64,000 nucleotides of DNA from Calothrix sp. FI2-JRJ7 (lineage in GTDB: Bacteria; Cyanobacteriota; Cyanobacteriia; Cyanobacteriales; Nostocaceae): the NCBI GenBank assembly GCA_019359675.1, contig JAHHGX010000088.1, positions 56,828-120,827 on the forward strand. The letters run 5' to 3'. The translations under genes and the position numbers were made by a program. Below, in pieces: positions 56,941 through 64,000 of the stretch. Under the pieces are notes generated by a model. The model ran no database searches, was not told the DNA's origin, and saw only the letters and a list, made by a program, of their open reading frames with translations. Each line of letters opens with the position of its first letter. Positions within the stretch are counted from its first letter, which is position 1.

Positions 56941-58962
56941 TCAAGCTACTCGTACAACTAACGCATAAGATTGAGGTTGAACAATGCGATTCGCGCGTAC
57001 TATAATCTCAACTGTGGATGCAGGTATATCATTCCAAATAACCTGTTCAACATTATTATACCTATCAAATTCTGTAGATGTCGGCGCCATATTTCCATGT
57101 CGTTCTTGTCCATCAGGTGCTTTTACAATTAAATCTAAGTCGTTTTGAAGTGCTTCTCCTGGGTAGTCAACCCATACTAATGTTACTTTTAGCAGCGAGT
57201 CACAATCTTTTATTTCAACTTCAATTTTCTCTTCTTCAGATGTATCAAGAGTTGTGTTTTCATCTTTGAAAATAACTCGTTCGTTTTCACCTCGTGGCGC
57301 CACTGTTGCAGCTAAGTCAACTCTACCAAAACCTTCGGCGAAGTTGGGTATCTCTCCTGCTTCTGAGGGTACATATTGACCTGAAATATCCTTGGCGCCG
57401 TTAATAAGCATAGCTTTAACTAAAGCACCACTAGGAGAATTATAATTTTCTTTCTTTTGGAAATATTCTCTAACTACCGCAGCACAACCCGCAACTAATG
57501 GAGTTGCCATGCTTGTACCAGATAAAAATGCATAAAGGGGGTCTGCGGATGTGCCGTAAAATGGTTTTATATTCGCTTCTCGTGAAGCAGTAGATAATAT
57601 TACAGTTCCAGGCGCCACTATATCTGGTTTAATACGGTCGCCTTGAGTTGGTCCTCGGCTACTAAAAGCTGCCATTCCTTCTGGGTTATTACACCAACCA
57701 TCTGAAGCTATAGGTTCGGCACGATAGCGACCGAGAGTGCTATATGGTTTTGATAGCTCAGGTCGATTATTTTCTGTAGCACCAACTGTAATACAATTTT
57801 TTGCGGCGCCAGGTGAGGCAATAGAGCCATTGTCAATAACACCGTTTACATCTCTGTCACGACCATCGTTACCTGCGGCAAAGCAAATTACCATGTCTCG
57901 ATGTTCCCAGACAAATTGGTCTACTTCTTTGCAATTAATATTGTATCTACCTGCGGTCGGGGCGCCCCATGAATTAGTATGAACACGGGCGCCATCATTT
58001 TCGTAAGGGACTTTAAATAAATCGTTTAAATCTTCAGGTAAACCTCCTAAACCTCCTCTAGGGTCTAAAAGAGATTGTAAAACAAGCTTGGCTTTAGGCG
58101 CCGTTCCTCGAATTGCACCACCCATACTTTCCGACAAACCATCACCTAGCACCGAACCAGTAACGTGAGTACCATGTCCGTCAGGGTCTGATGCTATTCC
58201 TCTTCCTAATGGGTAAAGCTTGAGTACCCTACCTGTAAAAGCAGGGTGAACATCTTCGGTAGAACCTTTATCAAAACCACTGTCAGCAACTGCTACAATT
58301 TGCCCTTCACCTTCAAATTTACCTATATTGTGCGTTTTATCTGCATTTATTACTGAATTCGCTACATTATTATATAGTTGTGGCGGTACGTGTTCTTCAA
58401 TATGTCGTACCTCATCTATTTTCGCCAAATCTTCTAAATACTGTGCTTGAACCGAAAGTCTAATTGAGTTACGTGCGAATTGTAAGTCATCAAGATTAAT
58501 TCTCGCAGCAGCAGCAAGGCGCCTTTTTAGGTCGTCATTAATTTCAACATTATTATGGAATACAATATCAACTTCCTTTGGCTGCCGTGATATTGTTTTA
58601 TCTAACTCGCCAAGTTCAAGTAAATTTGTTCTCCTAGGGTCAACAGTTCCAGGACGTAATGCAGGTGCAACTTTAAAACCTTCTAAATATATGTTTGCCC
58701 ATTGTACAAATGGCAAATTCCGAATAGCGTCTAAATCAGCAGGTTCGTAACGACAAATATAACCGTTTTCTGGTACATACTCAAGAATAGAGGCGCCAAC
58801 ACTAGCTAGCTGACTTTTTTGCTCGCGAGTTAGGGATTGAGTAGCTTGGATTATTATATAGTTTGAGGTGGAGCTATCTGGACTGATTAGATTGGCAAAC
58901 CCCATAGCGTTACTTTGGGTTTCTGGGTCAATCGAAATACCATTGATAGTAATTTTTGTCAT
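56941..58962 (-). CDS. subtilisin-like serine peptidase (S8) with N-terminal pro-region
   Basis: The catalytic triad is visible: D227 (IVAVADSGFDKG), H263 (DGHGTHVTGS) and S484 (LSGTSMATPLVAGCAA), with the oxyanion Asn in CFAAGNDGRDRDVNG. Residues 1-200 form a long pro-region with two inhibitor-like halves (IIIQATQSLTREQKSQLASV, RLSVQAQYLEDLAKIDEVRH). The C-terminal 110 residues form a P-domain-like beta sandwich (TLVWVDYPGEALQNDLDLIV). It has 673 residues and no signal peptide is seen, so location is uncertain. It is monocistronic. Confidence 0.93.
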   Translation of the reverse strand: MTKITINGISIDPETQSNAMGFANLISPDSSTSNYIIIQATQSLTREQKSQLASVGASILEYVPENGYICRYEPADLDAIRNLPFVQWANIYLEGFKVAPALRPGTVDPRRTNLLELGELDKTISRQPKEVDIVFHNNVEINDDLKRRLAAAARINLDDLQFARNSIRLSVQAQYLEDLAKIDEVRHIEEHVPPQLYNNVANSVINADKTHNIGKFEGEGQIVAVADSGFDKGSTEDVHPAFTGRVLKLYPLGRGIASDPDGHGTHVTGSVLGDGLSESMGGAIRGTAPKAKLVLQSLLDPRGGLGGLPEDLNDLFKVPYENDGARVHTNSWGAPTAGRYNINCKEVDQFVWEHRDMVICFAAGNDGRDRDVNGVIDNGSIASPGAAKNCITVGATENNRPELSKPYSTLGRYRAEPIASDGWCNNPEGMAAFSSRGPTQGDRIKPDIVAPGTVILSTASREANIKPFYGTSADPLYAFLSGTSMATPLVAGCAAVVREYFQKKENYNSPSGALVKAMLINGAKDISGQYVPSEAGEIPNFAEGFGRVDLAATVAPRGENERVIFKDENTTLDTSEEEKIEVEIKDCDSLLKVTLVWVDYPGEALQNDLDLIVKAPDGQERHGNMAPTSTEFDRYNNVEQVIWNDIPASTVEIIVRANRIVQPQSYALVVRVA

Positions 58963-59451
58963 ACACTCCTCCTGCGTAATTCCATTCTTTAGTCAAGACA
59001 CTCTTGCTACAAGCGTCTTTTAGCTTGACGTATAAAGTTTATTACTTACTGATTGCAGTGGTAGAGTTTGTAAAAAAACGTAAAAAACGGTATTTAGCTA
59101 TATGGCGATTATAAGATTAATACTTATTGCAGGTGCCGTTTATACGTCTTGGAAGCAGTAGTAAGAGAAGAGTTAATTCGTTTTACATTGGCTACTAGTA
59201 TTTAATTTAACCTCACTTCAGGAGTTAGCGTTTGTAAAAGTCGTTTTGATATCATTAAAAACATGGAATCGAAGATGGTAAGCCAACCCGCATAAATATT
59301 CTGGCAAATGCTTGAGAAAAATTTTCTAGGTAAGGAGATTTTAGTCTCCACCGAGAACCTAATTCTGTAGCATATTACTGAATTATTTTAAGTGGACGAA
59401 AGTTGATTTACTTAGTTAAATAAGCAATAAGAACAATGCTCTAACATGTTA
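58963..59451. other. intergenic region upstream of the protease
   Basis: AT-rich, no gene seen. A small hairpin GGAGATTTTAGTCTCC lies near 59336-59351. The promoter for the minus-strand protease is expected near 58970-59050. Confidence 0.5.
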
Positions 59452-59632
59452 CTAAGCGGTTTTCTGCTTTATCCGAGCCAGATGGACTCGGTATTGAGCT
59501 TCGCGACTGAGCCAAAACTTGCTGTAGTTTTAAGGCTATTTCTTCATTAATCGATGCTTTGCCATTAATTAGCTGGTTAATGTGTTCTGTAGGTGTAGTG
59601 TTACGCTCGCTTTTATCTGAGAAATTAAGTTC
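59452..59632 (-). pseudogene. HigA-type antitoxin remnant
   Basis: The minus strand reads ELNFSDKSERNTTPTEHINQ and LINGKASINEEIALKLQQV. After a short deletion and frameshift it reads FWLSREAQYRVHLARIKQKT and stop. This is the second half of an XRE antitoxin of the HigA/VapI kind. The 5' part is closed by a stop, so it is not functional. A matching toxin gene was not established. Confidence 0.8.
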
Positions 59633-59774
59633 TTATTTATACTGTTGACCTTGTGCGCTTTGCCGTTATTTGCAAGAATAATAGTAATATTTCCGTAAAA
59701 CCCTCAAGCAACAGTGAAGTTATTTACTATAAAGTGCATCAGGGCAGGAAGGCGTTTGTGAATATTTAGACTCG

Positions 59775-60754
59775 ATGTTTTCAGCGAATTCATCTCCCCT
59801 TATAACCCAAAAACCACAGAAAAATATGAACCCAGTAGCTTCGGAGTGTACTGCCTTAACCTCAGAGGTAAAAGATACTATCGATGTTATTTCCGTTTTG
59901 AAAAGTTGGAAAAAGCTTTCCAGTATAGCTGGAGTCGGTTTATTATCTTTTGGCTTAACTTTAACACTTTTTAATATAATCACAACTAAAGCATCTGCAC
60001 ACTTACCACCAGCAACAGAAACAAATATTACTCACAAGATATAGCAGTCATTAGAACAAAACAACGCAGAAGTGGGCGCCAATATTCAACCCTGCGTCGG
60101 AATAATAAGGGTCTAGAAGTTGAATATTTGCAACTTAGGTTGCGTGAATGGGGCTATTTTAAACAAGGAATAACGGGCACTTTTGGTGCTGATACTGAAA
60201 ATGCTGTCAAGAGATTCCAGCAAGACTCAGATATTTTTCCTAGTGGAATAGTAGACGGTCAAACTTGGGATGCTATCGAGAAAAAACCAAATACTTTACC
60301 CCCAACTTCACAGCGCTGTAACAGACCTGCATTAAAACCAGGTTCTGAGGGTAAAGATGTACGAGACTTACAGCAGCGTTTATACGACTTAGGCTACCTC
60401 AAAATTCGTCCTTCAAGTTACTTTGGAGAAGCTAGCAAACAGGCGGTTATTCGCTATCAACAGCAGCAAGACTTACCTGCGACTGGTGTTGTAAACGCGC
60501 GGACTTGGGAAGCATTAAAACTTTCGTGTAAGAGTAGCGCAGTTTTTGTGGTTGTGGTACCAGTCACGAATAGATTCATTTTAGAAGACGTGAAAGATTA
60601 CGTACCTGGCGCCTTTATTTTCAAAACAGAAACAGGGCAGTACGTCAATGCTGGTGAGTTTTCTAACCAACAAGAAGCAAAAAATCGACAAGTTTTTTTA
60701 GGCGGTAGGGGATTTGATGCACGATTAATTACAAAAAGCAATACTCAACGTTAA
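59775..60754 (+). pseudogene. peptidoglycan-binding protein with two PGB_1 domains, frameshifted
   Basis: A first frame (59775-60044) gives a cytoplasmic head and membrane anchor (AGVGLLSFGLTLTLFNIITT), then stops. The -1 frame is open from before that point and continues KGLEVEYLQLRLREWGYFKQ (domain 1) and GKDVRDLQQRLYDLGYLKIR (domain 2). It ends in a SPOR-like tail (YVNAGEFSNQQEAKNRQVFL). Together they form one anchored cell-wall-binding protein of about 325 residues. One base missing between about 59990 and 60042 would explain it, either a real mutation or a sequence error. Confidence 0.75.
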
Positions 60755-60816
60755 CTTTATTAATTAAAGTAAAAATATACTAATGTGTAGGGGAATACCT
60801 ACACCCTCGAAATAGA

Positions 60817-60881
60817 AACCGGGTTTCTACGCAAAATCGTCGTTTTAATTACAATATTTCAACCAAGAAACCCGGTTTCTA
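60817..60881. repeat. dispersed GAAACCGGGTTTCT element, 65-bp form
   Basis: It closely matches 16617-16682 including the loop, in the 3' region of the peptidoglycan-binding gene. Confidence 0.85.
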
Positions 60882-60966
60882 GGATTTCATGCAAAAAGCA
60901 TCATAATTATGATAGGCGCTAGTATTCTGATTACAATAATATTGAAGTAGCAGGAGTATTTTTAAC

Positions 60967-61065
60967 ATGGTATCAGCACAACTACTTAACACTCTGCAAG
61001 GACTCAACCGTGCTGATAAACTCTATATAGTAAAAGTTTTAGTTTCAGAGTTAGCCCAACATTAA
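60967..61065 (+). CDS. 32-residue orphan, probably a truncated antitoxin-like leader
   Basis: The frame MVSAQLLNTLQGLNRADKLY continues IVKVLVSELAQH and stop. It resembles the first helices of small cyanobacterial proteins that precede toxin-like genes and is probably cut short. Its stop overlaps the stop of the convergent Uma2 gene. Confidence 0.45.
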   Translation: MVSAQLLNTLQGLNRADKLYIVKVLVSELAQH

Positions 61066-61667
61066 CGTGGCATAATATCATCAAGTTTGAGCTTTATATT
61101 TGGAAAAAGCGAGGAAGTGATATTTTGACCTAAACGATACTGTTGTTGCTGGTATGTATCGCCAATTAACTGACAGACGGTAAAAGTAGGTTGTTTTGGT
61201 TTACCAATAAATTGCAAACCTCCTAGACCTAAAAAATCTACAATCCAATACTCTTGAATACCTAAAAATGCATATTCTTCAACTTTTCGAGCGTAGTCGT
61301 CTTGCCAATTACTACTTACTACTTCGGCAACATGTTTGATAGTGCTACCATTACAGATAATCGGCTCTTTTTGCCAGAGAGGTTCAAACCGAAGTTGCTC
61401 GTTATCTAAAACTATTACATCAGGACGCAGTGCTGTAGCTTCGGCGGCAGGAGGCTTTATTAGGCAATTTTTTGGAACTATCCAGTCAAATTCGGCTTTT
61501 AGAATTTCAACAAAAACTCGACCAGCAATATTACCTGAAACAGTTTCATGTGGTCCAGTTGGTTCCATGTCGCGTAACTCTCCATCAATCAGTTCATAGC
61601 GTGGATTATCACCATATTCAGCAACGAATTCCTCAAAAGTAAGAAGTTTGGGTGGCGTATAGGTCAT
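61062..61667 (-). CDS. Uma2 family (DUF820) putative endonuclease
   Basis: The 201 residues have the PD-(D/E)xK-like core of the family: TFEEFVAEYGDNPRYELIDG, LRPDVIVLDNEQL, AEVVSSNWQDDYARKVEEYA and IQEYWIVDFLGLGGLQFIG. Such genes are very abundant in cyanobacteria. Nuclease action is inferred from the fold and not shown. A mobile or defence origin is possible. Confidence 0.9.
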   Translation of the reverse strand: MTYTPPKLLTFEEFVAEYGDNPRYELIDGELRDMEPTGPHETVSGNIAGRVFVEILKAEFDWIVPKNCLIKPPAAEATALRPDVIVLDNEQLRFEPLWQKEPIICNGSTIKHVAEVVSSNWQDDYARKVEEYAFLGIQEYWIVDFLGLGGLQFIGKPKQPTFTVCQLIGDTYQQQQYRLGQNITSSLFPNIKLKLDDIMPR

Positions 61668-61745
61668 ACAGTCATGTTTTATGAGAAATTAAGCTAAATA
61701 GCTATTCTAACTATGTATGGTGGGCAATGCCCACCTTACGGATTT

Positions 61746-62864
61746 TTATAGTGAATATTTTGTTTTTGCTAAGGAAGCTACTTCAATTGCACATCCCCAA
61801 GATAATGTTACACCAGAACCACCATGTCCATAATTATGAATTATTGAGGAATTTGGCTCATATTCTAATCGTACATTTTGTTTACGACTAGGACGCAACC
61901 CTGCCTTTACAGGTTCTGCCTTATCAACATTTGCATTTTCAAGAATTGGTAGAAAGTCTATACACCGTTCTAACATATCGCGTACAGGTTTATAATCATT
62001 GAGCTTAATATCAATACTCCATTCATCTGGTTCAACTAATCCACCTAGTAAAAGTCTATCATCTCCTCTAGGAATTATATAAATCATATCCTGGTCAGAT
62101 GTAGAGCTATCATAAGACATGCAATAAGATTTTAAGACAGGCGCCATTGTTTTGCCATCATTCTCAACTTGCACTAATGCACCACGCAAAGGATACATAG
62201 TATCATCGTTTGCTAGTTCGATTGAACCTAAACCACTACAATTAACAATAACATCGGCGCCGAATAAAGCTTTCAAATGCTCTTCTTGCTCTAATAAACT
62301 TCCAGATATTTTTTGTTGAATAATATTAATTCCTAAATCAAGAGTTTGTTTAACCAACCAGTCTATATACATATCAGTATCAACCATAGGAGCTATGAAA
62401 GTATACGCATCTTTCAGTTCATAACGAGTATTAATATTATTCTCTTGAATTAAATTTGAATTACGCTCAAATCCTTTTACTTTATTTTTAAACTCAAGCA
62501 TCTTATTATATTCTTTTTCGTTATCTTCAATTGGACGCTTGAAGAAAAACACAACAGGACGCATCCGTACTCCAGTTTCTGGTTTTGATGCAAGTTTTTC
62601 AAATATTTCATATGAAGTCATACACCATCCTTTTGACCGCGTAAGAGACTCCTCATTACGATGATGTCCACAAACTGCTGGTGGATACTCCCACAACGCA
62701 CCCGCAATAACAGAAGTGATATCTGGCGCCAAATTTTCAGCAACCACAGTAACTTTAAAACCTTCTTTTTGTAAACACCAAGCAGAAGTTAACCCATTAA
62801 CACCAGCACCAATAACTAAAGCTTGAGGATGTTTTTTAGAAGAATTACTCATATATAATAACAT
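61746..62864 (-). CDS. FAD-dependent D-amino-acid-oxidase-like oxidoreductase
   Basis: The 372 residues contain an FAD-binding start (ALVIGAGVNGLTSAWCLQKE), SVIAGALWEYPPAVCG, an isoprene-like NCSGLGSIELANDD, IYIIPRGDDRLLLGG and the family signature HNYGHGGSGVTLSWGCA near the end. These fit DAO-family oxidases acting on D-amino acids or similar amines. The true start may be Met5 (MSNSSKKHP). It stands alone. Confidence 0.88.
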   Translation of the reverse strand: MLLYMSNSSKKHPQALVIGAGVNGLTSAWCLQKEGFKVTVVAENLAPDITSVIAGALWEYPPAVCGHHRNEESLTRSKGWCMTSYEIFEKLASKPETGVRMRPVVFFFKRPIEDNEKEYNKMLEFKNKVKGFERNSNLIQENNINTRYELKDAYTFIAPMVDTDMYIDWLVKQTLDLGINIIQQKISGSLLEQEEHLKALFGADVIVNCSGLGSIELANDDTMYPLRGALVQVENDGKTMAPVLKSYCMSYDSSTSDQDMIYIIPRGDDRLLLGGLVEPDEWSIDIKLNDYKPVRDMLERCIDFLPILENANVDKAEPVKAGLRPSRKQNVRLEYEPNSSIIHNYGHGGSGVTLSWGCAIEVASLAKTKYSL

Positions 62865-63348
62865 TAAATACTACTACATGGGCAAACTTTACCACTTCCA
62901 CGTAGTAATAACGGTTTAAAATCATCCTTATTCAAATGCAAAGAAAGTTAATAAGAGACAAATTCTGGCAACGGATTATAAACGGATGTAACGGATGATT
63001 TATTAGTTATAAGTAAGATTTTTTATGGCGCCATTTCTTCAAGTTTAATCTATCCTAAGACAGAATTAGGACTTGCGCTATTGGCACATAAAAACCGTAG
63101 GGTGTGTGACGCTACGAAAAAATATCAATGTAATGATAAGGCTTGTAGCGTCACGCACCGAATCCCAATTATGGCTTAACAAGCGTAGGTTGGGTGGAAC
63201 GTCAGCAAAACCCAACAAAGATAAGAGAAGTTGTTGGGTTCCGTTCCTCCACCCAACCTACAATTTATTCTATCCTAAGATATACGTAAATAAACATTAA
63301 CAATGTAATCATTATCATCTTATAAATACTATTAAGTAAGTAATAACT
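62865..63348. repeat. intergenic region with GGTTGGGT repeats
   Basis: 63185-63262 holds AGGTTGGGTGGAACGTCAGC ... TCCACCCAACCTAC, a long imperfect inverted pair. 63095-63165 carries GGTGTGTGACGCTACGAAAA with a partial complement GTAGCGTCACGCACC. Neither region encodes a gene. Confidence 0.7.
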
Positions 63349-63891
63349 ATGAAACTATTAAACAACTGGTAAACCAGTTTAATAATAGCAGCATCGAGCG
63401 GAATAGGAATTATTATTTGTCAACCGTCCTATGGTGCAACACTGTATAACATTACTGACCTTGGCAACCTCGGTTCATCAGAACGGGTAGTAGTTAATGG
63501 CATTAATAACTTAGGTCAAGCAGTTGGTTATTCGACTATCGGTGAACTTCATAGCTATGGTGGTAAAAAGATAAGCGCGTTTCGTACTGCACCCAACAAT
63601 CCTATTAACCCAACCACCGACAATTTAGGAGCGTCCACAAGAATTGAAAGTATTGCGTCGGGCATTAATGACAGTGGTCAAGTAGTAGGTAGCTTTACTG
63701 GTACTGGTACGTTTTCATCACCGTTTCGGACTCAACCTAATAGCTCAATCAATCTAGAAACAGATAATCTTCTAAGTAATGCCCTTATTGCTGATAGTAG
63801 GGCAATTAATAATAGCGGTCAAGCTGTTGTCGGACAAAACTTATTGCGTTCCCGCACTCTCTCCTACCGCACGCGGTTCTTCCGTAGTTAG
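63349..63891 (+). pseudogene. HAF-repeat secreted protein, broken
   Basis: ATG 63349 begins MKLLNNW and meets TAA at 63370-63372. The same frame then runs on through a signal peptide (LIIAASSGIGIIICQPSYGA) and HAF repeats (YNITDLGNLGSSERVVVNGI, INNLGQAVGYS, INDSGQVVGSF, INNSGQAVVG). After about 63840 the repeat pattern ends and unrelated residues lead to TAG 63889, so the 3' part is also lost. An upstream stop in the signal peptide and a lost tail make it a pseudogene, unless sequence error is involved. Confidence 0.75.
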
Positions 63892-64000
63892 TGGGCTAAA
63901 CTTTTGGGAAAATGCCAAAATAGCAAAGCTCGCATTTCAAAATTATTAAAATTTCTGAACCCAAATCCGCAGCGTTTGAGTAGCTTCAATTTATTATTAA

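Noticed and set aside
59633..59700. HigB-like toxin tail upstream of the antitoxin remnant
   Set aside because: A short run resembling NGKAHKV is too weak and too interrupted to support a call.
63845..63895. Possible group II intron domain V
   Set aside because: The segment CCGCACGCGGTTCTT recalls the 3' arm, but the matching 5' arm and catalytic triad stem are not present in the window.

Overview
The window reads as a chromosome segment of a filamentous, probably heterocyst-forming and nitrogen-fixing cyanobacterium. The support is a nitrogenase iron-protein gene, a cyanobacterial CAAD-domain protein, a CuA-less terminal oxidase operon laid out like the heterocyst oxidase of Nostoc/Anabaena, many large secreted repeat proteins, Uma2 and four-helix-bundle genes, and a heavy load of short palindromic intergenic repeats. 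The DNA is AT-rich. The hexamer GGCGCC recurs about every 500 bp while the usual cyanobacterial HIP1 octamer GCGATCGC was seen only once.

Layout. 1-8.2 kb: cell-envelope and periplasm genes (gamma-glutamyltransferase, a small secreted beta protein, an RND/HlyD-type adaptor, an S41 protease, a metal-chelate binding lipoprotein, a histidine phosphatase), with a decayed copy of the ggt 5' end at 2.7 kb. 9.0-11.4 kb: an XRE regulator with a periplasmic-binding-protein-like sensor domain, followed by a stand-alone nifH-like gene with an unusual charged tail. 11.7-22.4 kb: mostly proteins that look membrane- or stress-related (an acidic protein with seven 45-residue repeats, a 1041-residue membrane protein with about 100-residue helical repeats, a PRC-barrel/YsnF protein, a CAAD protein, a small membrane protein) plus transaldolase. 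A complete IS4-type insertion sequence with a four-helix-bundle passenger gene sits inside a repeat at 17.9-19.7 kb. 22.4-23.4 kb: a repeat-rich stretch holding a small gene split by a 121-bp element and one of two copies of a 133-bp module present in opposite orientations. 23.4-28.0 kb: five-gene minus-strand operon of two DUF2231 membrane proteins and oxidase subunits II, I and III.

28.6-39.3 kb: two giant DUF4347 surface proteins, one with about 28 ELW-type repeats, both ending in nine FG-GAP/VCBS-like calcium-binding repeats. 39.6-53.7 kb: an exopolysaccharide locus of the Wzx/Wzy type with flippase, polymerase, glycosyltransferases, methyltransferase-like proteins, GalE, the initiating phosphoglycosyltransferase and a Wzc-type tyrosine autokinase. 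54-64 kb: accessory region with a collagen-like secreted protein, a decayed AAA-ATPase gene pair, a subtilisin-like protease, an antitoxin remnant, a frameshifted peptidoglycan-binding protein, an Uma2 nuclease, a D-amino-acid-oxidase-like enzyme and a broken HAF-repeat protein running to the window edge.

Functionally, nifH, transaldolase and the oxidase fit heterocyst metabolism (nitrogen reduction, oxidative pentose phosphate reductant, oxygen removal). The polysaccharide locus and the giant proteins serve the outer envelope. No rRNA, tRNA or CRISPR array was recognised. All calls are from reading the sequence; no database search was run.
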